This document shows positions 42,405-51,242 of a stretch of 64,000 nucleotides of DNA, one piece after another (position 1 is the stretch's first letter; the number at the start of each line of letters is the position of its first letter). The DNA is from Stutzerimonas degradans. GTDB taxonomy: Bacteria > Pseudomonadota > Gammaproteobacteria > Pseudomonadales > Pseudomonadaceae. Below the pieces are notes generated by a model that saw only the letters and a program-made list of their open reading frames with translations, was not told the origin of the DNA and made no database searches. Position numbers and translations under genes: made by a program. The stretch is taken from positions 1 to 64,000 of the forward strand of contig NZ_JAMOHV010000007.1 in NCBI RefSeq assembly GCF_024448505.1. The letters are read 5' to 3'.

Positions 42405-42727
42405 GTGACACCGACAACCCCTACCTGCTCGATCAGCTCGAAAGCGCCGACATGCTGGAAATCGACGGTCTGCACGCCTTCGATTTCACCCTCGACGAGG
42501 CGCTGCTCGACCAGGCGGACGCCGCCGCCGAAGCCGGACAACCGTTCGCCAGCGATGACATCGTGGTCAGCATCGAGGCGCTCGACGGTCGCGAACGCAA
42601 GCGCTGGCGCTTCAGCTACAACAGCGTGATGGAAGCCGAATACCAGGCCGAGGACGACAGCTGGCAGCTCGGCCCGCATCGCCTGAAATGCCTGGGCGCC
42701 GTCCAAGCCAGCAGCGAAGACGAATAA
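42401..42727 (+). CDS. small acidic protein following metH
   Basis: A 108-residue, strongly acidic cytosolic protein. Its ATG overlaps the metH stop (ATGA), so translation is coupled to metH. The sequence shows repeated acidic clusters ([33 protein letters not shown]) and a basic stretch ([13 protein letters not shown]). I do not recognise a characterised family. The coupling suggests a function linked to methionine synthase or simply a conserved neighbour. Confidence 0.75.
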
Positions 42728-42739
42728 CGTCGAGCGCAA

Positions 42740-43693
42740 TCATTCGCGTCGCAGCAGCAAGGCGATGGCCAGCACGACCAGCAGGCTGCCTGGCAACCAG
42801 TGCCAGCCGATGCGCGCGGGCTGGTCGTAGAACAGCAGCAGCATCGACACGAATGGCACCAAATAGCTGTATGCCGTCACCGCGCCGGGCGTGAGCACGC
42901 TCGTCGCGCGTTGCTGCAGGAAAAACGTCATAGCGCTGGAGAACACACCCAGATAGATCACCAGCAGCACGTCTAGCGGATTCATGCGCAGCAACGCTGC
43001 CGATTGCTCCCAGACCAGTCCCATCAACGCAATGAGTACGGCGCCGGCCAGCAGGCTCCAGAAGGTTCGCAGGCCTGCCTGCGTCGGCAGCACACCACGG
43101 GCCAGGCCCCATTTGCTGAGCACCGGATACAGCGCCGAGGCGATGCAGCCGAGGAAGAACGCCAGCTCGCCCAGCCCCAGCTGCAAGCCCGTGAAGTTGC
43201 CACCGTTCTCCGCCCATGCCAGCCCCAGCGCGCCGGTTGCACCCAGCGCCAGAATGGTGAGCAAGCGACCGGCCGGGCGCTCGACGCCAAGCCCGCGGCC
43301 CAGGCCATACGCCAGCAACGGGACGCTGACGAACAGCGTGGCCATCGACAGCGCGGTAACCCGGTGCGCGACCCAGAACATGGTGCCGAAGAAGCCGGCC
43401 AGGCACAGCCCCATCAGCGCATAAAGCAGCCAGGTGCGGAGGCCCGGACGCCCATCGCTCTGGCGCCAGGCCAGCGGCGCCAGCACCAGCGCAGCGATGA
43501 CGAAACGCATGGCCGTCAGCAGCAACGGCGGCAGCCCTTCGCTGAGCAGCCCCACCGCGGGAAACGACAAACCGACAAACAGCGCCCACAGCAGCATGCC
43601 CAGATGCGCAGCGGTAACCCGGCCGACGCCACCCGCGTCGGTCGTACGTTCGGTTTGCGATGAGAGAAAAGACAAGCGGTGTCGCTGGCTCAC
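42740..43693 (-). CDS. EamA-family (DMT) transporter
   Basis: A 317-residue membrane protein with about ten helices in two EamA repeats, the layout of drug/metabolite transporters that export amino acids or metabolites. The segment SFPAVGLLSEGLPPLLLTAMRF in the first repeat and YLGVFSSAMTFFLQQRA in the second are typical. The start is GTG at 43693, supported by AGGAG 7 bases upstream. The substrate cannot be inferred. It converges with the metH operon (12-base gap). Confidence 0.87.
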   Translation of the reverse strand: MSQRHRLSFLSSQTERTTDAGGVGRVTAAHLGMLLWALFVGLSFPAVGLLSEGLPPLLLTAMRFVIAALVLAPLAWRQSDGRPGLRTWLLYALMGLCLAGFFGTMFWVAHRVTALSMATLFVSVPLLAYGLGRGLGVERPAGRLLTILALGATGALGLAWAENGGNFTGLQLGLGELAFFLGCIASALYPVLSKWGLARGVLPTQAGLRTFWSLLAGAVLIALMGLVWEQSAALLRMNPLDVLLVIYLGVFSSAMTFFLQQRATSVLTPGAVTAYSYLVPFVSMLLLFYDQPARIGWHWLPGSLLVVLAIALLLRRE

Positions 43694-43733
43694 GGATCAC
43701 TCCTGGATTCGTTGCCTGCGCGATAGCGGTCGC

Positions 43734-44030
43734 TTAGCGCGAGGCGGACCGTCGAATGACCTTGATCGAATAGGTAAGGTTCGGTTTGCGCGTCACGCTG
43801 ATGGGCTTGCGGGTCACCGTATCGATGGTGATGTTCCAGAACCCCGAACTCGGCACCACGATCTTCGCCGGAAAGCGGTCGAAGGCGCCGCCATGATAGG
43901 TATGGCGTCCGCCGTTCCTGAAGCTGCGAAAGTTCGCATCGTTCATCAGGCGGATATTGCAGGTCTGCGAGCACTGGATGACGACGATATCGTCCTCATC
44001 GAGTTGCTCGCGCTGGTGTATGAACTTCAT
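43734..44030 (-). CDS. DUF1883 family protein
   Basis: A 98-residue protein beginning MKFIHQREQLDEDDIVVIQC, matching the DUF1883 domain, a small beta-rich fold found alone or fused to TIR-like domains in other bacteria. Here it is single-domain. Near the N-terminus it has two cysteines (CSQTCN). The start at 44030 is chosen because the upstream extension to 44060 is not conserved and the shorter form begins at the family start. The function of the domain is not established. Confidence 0.8.
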   Translation of the reverse strand: MKFIHQREQLDEDDIVVIQCSQTCNIRLMNDANFRSFRNGGRHTYHGGAFDRFPAKIVVPSSGFWNITIDTVTRKPISVTRKPNLTYSIKVIRRSASR

Positions 44031-44142
44031 CGAGGGGCTCCCGCAGGTTACAGCCGGCAAAGCGAGACGATAGCATGCCGCCTCGCACCGGACGTTACAT
44101 GGCGCCCGCTCCGCTCACCGCCTCACCCAAGGACCGTCGCGC

Positions 44143-45291
44143 ATGTCCGCGCTGCCAACCACTGCCGATCTCACCTCGCCGCTCGTGCGGCACGCCACGC
44201 GCTGCGGCTTCTTCATGGCCGGTTTCGGCCTGTCCGTCTGGGCGCCGCTGGTGCCTTACGTGCGCGCACGGATCGAGATGAGCGATGCGCTGTTCGGCCT
44301 GTTGCTGCTGTGCATCGGTCTCGGCTCGCTGAGCTGGATGCCTGTTTCGGGCGTGCTGGTGGCGCGCTGGGGCATCCGGCCGGTGATTCTCTGCTGCGTC
44401 GCGCTGCTGGCCCTAGCGCTGGCCGGCATGGCGCTGGTCGATTCGATCTGGCTGCTGGCGCTGGCACTGTTCTGCTTCGGCGGCAGCCTCGGCGTGCTGG
44501 ATATCGTGCTCAACATCCAGTCGCTGCTGATCGAGGGCGCGCTGGGACGGCGCCTGATGTCCAACTTTCACGGCATGTTCAGCCTTGGCTCTATCAGCGG
44601 CGCGCTGGCGTTGACCGCCCTGCTCTCGCTCGGCCTGAGCGCCGAAGCCGGCTGCTTGCTGATGATCGTGCTGATCGTGGCGGCGAACCTCGCGGTACTG
44701 CGTGGCTTCGTGCCCGACCGAGCACCAGCTGGCGGCGGTGCCTTCGTGCGGCCCAGCGGGCAAGTGTTGCTGGTCGGGTTGCTGTGCTTCGTGGTTTATC
44801 TGGCCGAGGGCGCCGTGCTCGACTGGAGCGCCCTGTTCCTCACCACCGACAAGCACCTGGAGACCGCCAAGGGCGGCCTGGGCTACGCCAGTTTCGCGCT
44901 GATGGTGACTATCGGCCGCTTCGCCGGCGCACCGATCGTCAACAGCCTCGGTACCGCGCGAACCATCGCCTTGGGCGGCGTGCTCGCCGCCATGGGCATC
45001 GCGCTGAGCATCTTCGCCGAACACTGGGCGCTGGCGCTGGTGGGCTACGGGCTGTGCGGACTGGGCTGCGCCAACGTCTCACCGGTACTGATTTCCTCGC
45101 TCAGCCGCCAGGACGCGATGCCGGTGCATCTGGCGGTCACCGCCGCGACCACGGTGGGCTTCGCCGGGGTGCTGGCCGGTCCGGCGCTGATCGGTCTGAT
45201 CGCACATTACAGCTCGCTCGCCGTCGCCTTCGGCCTGCTCGCGCTGATGCTGCTGAGCATTGCCTTCGGCAGCCGGCGTTTCGCCGACTAA
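44143..45291 (+). CDS. major facilitator superfamily transporter
   Basis: A 382-residue membrane protein with about twelve helices. It has the MFS pattern of the sugar or metabolite exporter groups: VSGVLVARWGIRPVIL in the loop between helices 2 and 3 carries the usual Gly and Arg signature, and the two halves are similar. The substrate is unknown. Transcribed alone; the next gene starts 43 bases downstream. Confidence 0.86.
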   Translation: MSALPTTADLTSPLVRHATRCGFFMAGFGLSVWAPLVPYVRARIEMSDALFGLLLLCIGLGSLSWMPVSGVLVARWGIRPVILCCVALLALALAGMALVDSIWLLALALFCFGGSLGVLDIVLNIQSLLIEGALGRRLMSNFHGMFSLGSISGALALTALLSLGLSAEAGCLLMIVLIVAANLAVLRGFVPDRAPAGGGAFVRPSGQVLLVGLLCFVVYLAEGAVLDWSALFLTTDKHLETAKGGLGYASFALMVTIGRFAGAPIVNSLGTARTIALGGVLAAMGIALSIFAEHWALALVGYGLCGLGCANVSPVLISSLSRQDAMPVHLAVTAATTVGFAGVLAGPALIGLIAHYSSLAVAFGLLALMLLSIAFGSRRFAD

Positions 45292-45334
45292 GCGCCTGCC
45301 CTTTCTGCGAGCGGCCCGCTAGAATGCGCGCCCC

Positions 45335-46369
45335 ATGCGTATCCACGATATCCACCAGTCGTTCGCCGCCGTCGGCGCCAAACCCCGCCACATCGGGCGG
45401 ATGACCCGTGCCTGGCTACTCGGCCGCGACATTTCCATCGGCCGTCGCCAGCAGCAGGCAGAGGACTTCCTGCCGCTCAGCGTGCGCGAAGCCCTGCCGC
45501 AATTGGCCATGGAGCTGGACAAGCTGGCGCGCCTGCGCTCCGAACACCCCGCCGCCGATGGCTCGGCGCGCCTGCTGGTGGAGCTGGCCGACGGACAGAT
45601 GGTGGAAAGCGTGCTGCTGCCGCGTGATGGCCTATGTGTATCCAGCCAGGTCGGTTGCGCGGTGGGCTGCCTGTTCTGCATGACTGGCAAGAGCGGCCTG
45701 CTGCGCCAGCTGGGTAGCGCTGAAATCGTCGCCCAGGTCGCCCTTGCCCGCCGCTTTCGCCCGGTGAAGAAAGTCGTGTTCATGGGCATGGGCGAGCCGG
45801 CACACAACCTCGACAACGTACTCGAAGCCATCGATCTGCTCGGCACCGATGGCGGCATCGGGCACAAGAATCTAGTGTTCTCTACCGTTGGCGATCCGCG
45901 CGTGTTCGAGCGCCTGCCGCAGCAGCAGGTCAAGCCCGCGCTTGCGCTGTCGCTGCACTCGACCGATGCCGAGCTGCGTCAGGCGCTGCTGCCGCGCGCG
46001 CCGCGCATCGATCCCGAGGAGCTGGTCGAACTCGGCGAAGCCTATGCGCGCCAAACCGGCTTTCCCATCCAGTACCAGTGGACGCTGCTCAAGGGCATCA
46101 ATGACCATCAGGACGAGATGGACGGCATCCTGCGCCTGCTCAAGGGCAAGTACGCCGTGATGAACCTGATCCCCTACAACAGCCTGGAAGACGATGCCTA
46201 CCAGCGCCCGGACGGCGAGCGCATCGTACAGATCGTGCGGTACCTGCACAGCCGCGGCGTGCTGACCAAGGTACGCAACTCGGCGGGCCAGGACATCGAC
46301 GGCGGCTGCGGCCAACTGCGCGCGCGTGCAGAGCAGACTCTGGCGCGGCGTCCGACGCGAACGAGCTGA
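45335..46369 (+). CDS. radical-SAM RNA methyltransferase, RlmN/Cfr-like
   Basis: A 344-residue paralogue of RlmN, which methylates adenine C2 in 23S rRNA and some tRNA. The radical-SAM motif CAVGCLFC is present, then GMGEPAHNLDNVLEAI, and the C-terminal DGGCGQL that holds the methyl-carrying Cys of RlmN. The N-terminal domain is shorter and divergent compared with the standard RlmN (MRIHDIHQSFAAVGAKPRH). The housekeeping RlmN is expected elsewhere in the genome. It sits just before the LRR-kinase gene (77-base gap). Target RNA is unknown. Confidence 0.85.
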   Translation: MRIHDIHQSFAAVGAKPRHIGRMTRAWLLGRDISIGRRQQQAEDFLPLSVREALPQLAMELDKLARLRSEHPAADGSARLLVELADGQMVESVLLPRDGLCVSSQVGCAVGCLFCMTGKSGLLRQLGSAEIVAQVALARRFRPVKKVVFMGMGEPAHNLDNVLEAIDLLGTDGGIGHKNLVFSTVGDPRVFERLPQQQVKPALALSLHSTDAELRQALLPRAPRIDPEELVELGEAYARQTGFPIQYQWTLLKGINDHQDEMDGILRLLKGKYAVMNLIPYNSLEDDAYQRPDGERIVQIVRYLHSRGVLTKVRNSAGQDIDGGCGQLRARAEQTLARRPTRTS

Positions 46370-46446
46370 ACGCCCGACAGCCCGCACTGTCCTAGCCAGA
46401 GCCGCTCGGACCGAGCGAAACACCGCCAGCCCGCAAGGACGCCACC

Positions 46447-47787
46447 ATGCACACCCTGGAACAACTCGAGCGCGGCGATCTGGCCGGCATCACCCGCCTG
46501 GACCTGTCTGCCGACCTGCGGGAGTTTCCCGAGGCCATCTTCGGCCTGGCCGACACGCTGGAAGTCCTCAATCTTTCGGGCAACCAGCTGAGCGCGCTGC
46601 CGGCCGATCTGTCGCGCCTGCATCGTTTGCGCATCCTGTTCTGCTCCGATAATGCCTTCAGCCAGGTACCGGAATGCCTGGGCGACTGCGCGCAACTGGA
46701 GATGGTCGGCTTCAAGGCGAACCGCATCACCCACCTGCCCGCCAACGCACTGCCGGCGCCGTTGCGCTGGCTGATCCTGACGGACAACCTGCTATCAGAA
46801 ATTCCCGCCGAGCTCGGTACCTGCAGCCGACTCCAGAAGCTGATGCTGGCCGGCAATCGGCTGCGCTCGCTGTCCGAGCAGCTGCAGGCTTGTACCCGTC
46901 TGGAACTCCTGCGCATCGCCGCCAACCGTCTGGAAGCGCTGCCTGATTGGCTGCTGCACTTGCCGCGGCTGGCCTGGCTGGCGTTTGCCGGCAACCCGTT
47001 CAGCGACGCCGAGGAGATCCGCGCCCTCGCCGCCCATCCCAGCCCCGCGGTCGCACGGGAACAGCTCGCACTGCATGAAGTACTGGGTCAGGGCGCGTCC
47101 GGCATCATCCATCGGGCCAGCTGGCACACGCCTCATGGCGTCCGGCCGATGGCGGCCAAGCTGTTCAAGGGCAGCCTGACCAGCGACGGCCTGCCACACA
47201 GCGAGATGGCGGCCTGCCTTGCGGCCGGTGCGCACCCGAACCTGGTCCAGGTCGCCGGGCCGCTGGCGGAGCAACCCGACAGCCCGGCCGGCTTGTTGAT
47301 GGAGCTGATCGCGCCGGCATTCCAGCCGCTGGCCGGGCCGCCGTCGCTGGCCAGCTGCACACGTGACTGTTACGCCGCCGACAGCCGATTCAGCGTCGAG
47401 CAGGTACTGCGCATCGGCCACGGCGCCGCCTCGGCGGTTGCGCACCTGCACGAGCGCGGCATCCTGCATGGCGACCTCTATGCGCATAACCTGCTAGTCA
47501 ACCCGCACGGCCAGTGCCTGCTCAGCGATTTCGGCGCGGCATCATTCTTTGGCGCCGACAGCCGCACCGGCCAGGCGTTGCAACGTATCGAGGCGCGCGC
47601 CTTCGGCTGTCTGCTCGAAGAACTGCTGCAGCGCTGTACGGACGCCGGCGACGAGCGCTTGCTTCAGGTCGACCAGCTGCGTCAGCAATGCCTGCTCAAC
47701 GAAAGCCGCGAGCGCCCAGATTTCGCCTCGCTGACAGCCAGCCTGGCGCGAGTCCAAGCGTCCTGCGAAGCGACCGCCGGCGCCTAA
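46447..47787 (+). CDS. leucine-rich repeat protein with C-terminal protein kinase domain
   Basis: A 446-residue soluble protein. The first 200 residues are leucine-rich repeats (LEVLNLSGNQLSALPADL, LRWLILTDNLLSEIP, LQKLMLAGNRLRSL). The rest is a protein kinase domain: glycine loop LGQGASGIIHRA, the Lys in MAAKLFKG (about 238), the catalytic HGDLYAHNLL (Asp 343, Asn 348) and DFGAA (Asp 361). The loop reads HGD where Ser/Thr kinases usually have HRD. The set is complete, so activity is likely. This is the LRR-kinase family known from pseudomonads; targets are not known. Confidence 0.9.
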   Translation: MHTLEQLERGDLAGITRLDLSADLREFPEAIFGLADTLEVLNLSGNQLSALPADLSRLHRLRILFCSDNAFSQVPECLGDCAQLEMVGFKANRITHLPANALPAPLRWLILTDNLLSEIPAELGTCSRLQKLMLAGNRLRSLSEQLQACTRLELLRIAANRLEALPDWLLHLPRLAWLAFAGNPFSDAEEIRALAAHPSPAVAREQLALHEVLGQGASGIIHRASWHTPHGVRPMAAKLFKGSLTSDGLPHSEMAACLAAGAHPNLVQVAGPLAEQPDSPAGLLMELIAPAFQPLAGPPSLASCTRDCYAADSRFSVEQVLRIGHGAASAVAHLHERGILHGDLYAHNLLVNPHGQCLLSDFGAASFFGADSRTGQALQRIEARAFGCLLEELLQRCTDAGDERLLQVDQLRQQCLLNESRERPDFASLTASLARVQASCEATAGA

Positions 47788-47825
47788 CTGTCACGCTTAG
47801 CCTTTCATCGAACGGGGAAACTGTC

Positions 47826-48281
47826 ATGCCGTCCCGCGAAACCTCCTCCGACACTGACCATGCTCGCTATCCCGCGCCCTTTACCGACGCGGCGCTGGCT
47901 GACGACCCGTTCGTAAAGGGGCTCAAGCAGCGCCTGCCGGAAACGCTGCGCGAATCGTTCACGGACGCGCAACTCGAAGCGCTACGCCAGGTGTTCGGCG
48001 CGCGCTCCTGGGTCAAGCACAAGGTCGATCTGCGCGGTACCTTCCGCCTGCTGGGCGCGCAGTACTACTTTGCTGTGCTCGCCGGGCGCAACAAACGCGG
48101 CCACTCACGCACTGAGCAACACCTTTCACTGGCTGCCAAGGCTGCGCTAGCTACACTTTTCCTGCTGTTCAGTACTCTGCTCGGACTGGCGATTCTCTAC
48201 CTGGTCAAGTCGGCGCTGGGCATTGACCTGCTGCCCAACTACTCGTTCGGCCTGTGGGACTGGTTCAAGGCGAACATCTGA
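47826..48281 (+). CDS. small membrane protein of unknown function
   Basis: A 151-residue protein. The first 100 residues are soluble and charged (FVKGLKQRLPETLRESFTD, LGAQYYFAVLAGRNKRGHSR), and one long hydrophobic stretch follows at about 105-130 (ALATLFLLFSTLLGLAILYLV). The start ATG 47826 fits the gap after the LRR-kinase stop (47787). The family is not recognised. It shares the strand with the LRR-kinase and Hsp20 genes but may have its own promoter. Confidence 0.72.
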   Translation: MPSRETSSDTDHARYPAPFTDAALADDPFVKGLKQRLPETLRESFTDAQLEALRQVFGARSWVKHKVDLRGTFRLLGAQYYFAVLAGRNKRGHSRTEQHLSLAAKAALATLFLLFSTLLGLAILYLVKSALGIDLLPNYSFGLWDWFKANI

Positions 48282-48369
48282 TATGACTTGACGGGAATCA
48301 AACGCTGCTCCGGTGAAGAGACCAAACTGATTTGGCCTTACGCAACCACACGCTTAATGGAGGTTACAA

Positions 48370-48903
48370 ATGACAGACACGTCGAACAAACCTGCAGCAA
48401 GTGACGCCAAGGAGTCCAGCGCCCAGCCGCCAGTCAGCCAGGAAAGCTGGCGCCCGTTCGAAGGCCTGCGTCGGCAGATTGATCGCCTGTTCGATGATTT
48501 TGATCGTTCCTGGCATCGGCCCAGCCGCCACAGCCTGGAAACCACGCCATTCTGGCAAGGCGGGCTCAGCCGTATGCCCGCGGTGGACGTGGTCGAGAAG
48601 GACCACGCCTTTGAAATTACCGCCGAACTGCCGGGCATGGATCAGGCCGACATCGAGGTAAAACTGGTCGGCGATACGCTGGTCATCAAGGGCGAAAAAC
48701 GCCAGGAGCGTAAAGAAGAGAAGCAGGGTTATCACCTCTCCGAACGCTCGTTCGGCAGCTTCCAACGCAGCTTCGCCCTGCCGGACGGAGTCGACCGCGA
48801 GCAGATCGACGCCCGTTTCAGCAAGGGCGTGCTGTCGCTGACGCTGCCGAAGAAGCCCGGCGCCCAGCCAGGCGAGAAAGCCATCTCGATCAAGGCCGAC
48901 TGA
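48370..48903 (+). CDS. Hsp20/alpha-crystallin family small heat-shock protein
   Basis: A 177-residue holdase chaperone that binds unfolding proteins. The N-terminal arm is charged and disordered-looking, and the alpha-crystallin domain (about 65-165) shows AVDVVEKDHAFEITAELPG and the family motif SKGVLSLTLPKK. GGAGG is 6 bases before the ATG. I looked for a sigma32 promoter upstream and saw no convincing CTTGAA with a downstream CCCAT-type match. Confidence 0.93.
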   Translation: MTDTSNKPAASDAKESSAQPPVSQESWRPFEGLRRQIDRLFDDFDRSWHRPSRHSLETTPFWQGGLSRMPAVDVVEKDHAFEITAELPGMDQADIEVKLVGDTLVIKGEKRQERKEEKQGYHLSERSFGSFQRSFALPDGVDREQIDARFSKGVLSLTLPKKPGAQPGEKAISIKAD

Positions 48904-48912
48904 CAACGGAGC

Positions 48913-48947
48913 GACCGCAGGTCTGATGAATGGTCGGACCTGCGGTC
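48913..48947 (+). terminator. hairpin after the Hsp20 gene
   Basis: Perfect 11-bp arms GACCGCAGGTC/GACCTGCGGTC with a 13-base loop start 10 bases after the stop. The tail TGGGTTTCTCC is only weakly T-rich, so it may be a weak terminator or an mRNA end-stabiliser. Confidence 0.65.
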
Positions 48948-49025
48948 TGGGTTTCTCCGTCGACCACCTGAAACATGTGCGCGCTCGACTAGACTCCAGA
49001 CAAAGTCCCCGCACGAGTCTGCAAC

Positions 49026-49244
49026 ATGAGCGACGAACCGCAGCACAAACCCATGACCCTGCGCCAGATGCTGCAAAGCGTATTCGCCGCCGCGCTAGGC
49101 GTTCAGAGCGGCAAGAACCGCGCCCGCGATTTCACTCAGGGCAAGCCTGGCCATTTCATCCTGCTCGGCGTCGGCTTCACGATGATCTTCGTGCTGGTGC
49201 TCATTGCGCTGGTCCGGCTGGTGATCCACCTCGCCGGTGCGTGA
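49026..49244 (+). CDS. DUF2970 family membrane protein
   Basis: A 72-residue protein with a charged N-terminus and one C-terminal membrane helix (about 43-68). The order MTLRQMLQSVFAAALGVQ followed by NRARDF and HFILLGVGFTMIFVLVLIALV is typical of DUF2970. No function is known for the family. Confidence 0.82.
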   Translation: MSDEPQHKPMTLRQMLQSVFAAALGVQSGKNRARDFTQGKPGHFILLGVGFTMIFVLVLIALVRLVIHLAGA

Positions 49245-49252
49245 GCCCGGCG

Positions 49253-49348
49253 CTACTGATAACTGAGCCAGAAGATCGCCGTGCCGACTGTGAGCAGGAT
49301 CAGGGCGAGAATGGCGGCCGCATCTACCAGACTGTCGCGATGATTCAT
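49253..49348 (-). CDS. 31-residue predicted membrane microprotein
   Basis: A very short open frame, missed by usual length limits: MNHRDSLVDAAAILALILL, then a hydrophobic run ending in WLSYQ and a TAG stop. It would be one membrane helix with a short charged N-terminus. Supporting evidence is the ribosome binding site GGAG 8 bases before the ATG and the membrane-like composition. It stands between DUF2970 and cysI on the opposite strand. Function unknown; conservation should decide. Confidence 0.55.
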   Translation of the reverse strand: MNHRDSLVDAAAILALILLTVGTAIFWLSYQ

Positions 49349-49482
49349 GGAACATCTCCATTGGCTATGAGCGAAAGCACTGTCACGAGACCAGTAAAGA
49401 TCATCGCTAGGCACCCTTCCCGGTCAACGGTCCGATAGCGCCAGAATCGCGTGTTTCGTTCTAAACATATTCCCAAACATCA

Positions 49483-49494
49483 CTTTTGCGTATA
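49483..49494 (+). promoter_or_regulatory. candidate regulator motif in the cysI leader
   Basis: CTTTTG followed two bases later by TATA, then ACCACGAGCTGGTAT, which has a loose inverted repeat. The ABC operon leader at 14609-14644 contains a similar CTTTTGGTTATA, read on its own strand. A shared sulfur-responsive regulator such as CysB is possible; this is inference from two sites. Confidence 0.35.
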
Positions 49495-49583
49495 ACCACG
49501 AGCTGGTATCTTGCCGCCCTTCCTCGTAGGGTGCGCAGCCGTGCGCGCGACAAGCTGTAGCCAGCCTGAAAACAGGACACTTC

Positions 49584-51242
49584 ATGTACGTTTACGATCA
49601 GTACGACCAACACATCATCGAGGACCGGGTCCGTCAGTTCCGCGATCAGACCCGCCGATTCCTCGCGGGTGAGCTTGCCGGTGACGAATTCCTGCCGCTG
49701 CGCCTGCAGAACGGCCTGTATATCCAGCGCTTCGCCCCGATGCTGCGCATCGCCGTTCCTTATGGTCTGCTGTCTTCCACTCAGCTGCGCAAGCTGGCGT
49801 ATATCGCCCGCCGCTATGACAAGGGCTACGCGCATGTAAGCACGCGCACCAACGTGCAATTCAACTGGCCGGAACTCGAAGACGTCCCAGACATTCTCGC
49901 CGAGCTGGCGACCGTGCAGATGCATGCGATCCAGACCAGCGGCAACTGCATCCGCAACACCACCACCGACCAGTTCGCAGGCGTTGCCCACGACGAACTG
50001 ATCGACCCGCGCCCGTGGTGCGAAATCATTCGCCAATGGTCGACGTTCCATCCGGAATTCGCCTACCTGCCGCGCAAGTTCAAGATTGCCGTCAACGGCG
50101 CCGTCAGCGACCGCGCCGCCATCGAGGTGCATGACATCGGGCTGGAAGCGGTGCACAACGCCGCCGGCGAGCTAGGCTTCCGCGTCTCGGTTGGCGGTGG
50201 CCTGGGCCGCACGCCGATTGTCGGCAGCTTCATCCGTGAATTCCTGCCGTGGCAGCATCTGCTCAGCTACCTGGAAGCCATCGTGCGGGTCTACAACCGC
50301 TACGGTCGTCGTGACAACAAGTTCAAGGCGCGTATCAAGATTCTGGTCAAGGCGCTGACCCCGGAAGTTTTCGCCGAGCGCGTCGAGGCCGAGTGGGCCC
50401 ACCTGAAAGATGGCCCGAGCACCCTGACCGATGCCGAAGTCGAGCGCATCGGGCGCTTCTTCGTCGATCCGGCCTACAAAGAACTGGAAGATCAGAGTGC
50501 TGCCCTCGCGCAGCTGGACGCCGAACACCCCGGCTTCGCTCGCTGGCGCCAGCGCAACGTGGTCGCGCACAAGAAGCCCGGTTATGCCGCCGTGACACTG
50601 TCGCTGAAGAGCACCGGCAACACGCCTGGTGACGTCACCGACAAACAGCTCGACGCCATCGCCGACCTGGCCGACCGCTACAGTTTCGGCGAGGTGCGCA
50701 ACTCCCACGAGCAGAACATTATTCTTGCGGACGTCGAGCAAAGCCGTCTGTTCGAGCTGTGGCACGAGCTGCGCGAACTCGGCGTAGCGACACCGAACAT
50801 CGGGCTACTGACCGACATCATCTGCTGCCCCGGCGGCGATTTCTGCTCGCTGGCGAACGCCAAGTCGATCCCGGTGGCCGAAGCCATTCAACGCCGCTTC
50901 GACGATCTGGATTACCTGTTCGACATCGGTGATCTGGACTTGAACATCTCCGGCTGCATGAACGCCTGCGGTCATCACCACATCGGTCATATCGGCATTC
51001 TTGGCGTCGACAAGAAAGGCGCCGAGTTCTATCAGGTCTCGCTGGGCGGCAGCTCCGGCCGCGATTCCAGCCTGGGGCAGATTCTCGGCCCGTCCTTCGC
51101 GCAGGACGTCGTGCCGGATGTGATCGAAAAGATCATCAGCGTCTATGTGGAGCTGCGTACCGAAGATGAACAGTTTATCGACACCTTCCGCCGCGTCGGC
51201 ATCGATCCCTTCAAGGAGCGAGTGTATGCAGCGAATCATTAA
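49584..51242 (+). CDS. cysI: sulfite reductase hemoprotein
   Basis: Reduces sulfite to sulfide for cysteine synthesis, with siroheme and a 4Fe-4S cluster. The 552-residue product has the two nitrite/sulfite reductase repeats, NVQFNWPELEDV near the N-terminus, and the cluster motifs CCPGGDFC (about 414-421) and CMNACGHHH. No cysJ flavoprotein gene lies nearby, so the electron donor is probably ferredoxin. AGGA precedes the ATG. The DUF934 gene overlaps its end by 17 bases. Confidence 0.95.
   Translation: MYVYDQYDQHIIEDRVRQFRDQTRRFLAGELAGDEFLPLRLQNGLYIQRFAPMLRIAVPYGLLSSTQLRKLAYIARRYDKGYAHVSTRTNVQFNWPELEDVPDILAELATVQMHAIQTSGNCIRNTTTDQFAGVAHDELIDPRPWCEIIRQWSTFHPEFAYLPRKFKIAVNGAVSDRAAIEVHDIGLEAVHNAAGELGFRVSVGGGLGRTPIVGSFIREFLPWQHLLSYLEAIVRVYNRYGRRDNKFKARIKILVKALTPEVFAERVEAEWAHLKDGPSTLTDAEVERIGRFFVDPAYKELEDQSAALAQLDAEHPGFARWRQRNVVAHKKPGYAAVTLSLKSTGNTPGDVTDKQLDAIADLADRYSFGEVRNSHEQNIILADVEQSRLFELWHELRELGVATPNIGLLTDIICCPGGDFCSLANAKSIPVAEAIQRRFDDLDYLFDIGDLDLNISGCMNACGHHHIGHIGILGVDKKGAEFYQVSLGGSSGRDSSLGQILGPSFAQDVVPDVIEKIISVYVELRTEDEQFIDTFRRVGIDPFKERVYAANH

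Larger units (their letters stand above)
49245..49583. other. intergenic region before cysI
   Basis: These 339 bases hold a short gene on the minus strand (49253-49348) and the AT-richer cysI leader (about 49450-49510) with the CTTTTG-NN-TATA element at 49483-49494 discussed with the ABC operon. Apart from these I see nothing that I can assign. Confidence 0.5.

Noticed and set aside
48282..48369. Sigma32 heat-shock promoter before Hsp20
   Set aside because: A CTTGAC occurs, but no CCCAT-type -10 stands at correct spacing, so I did not call it.
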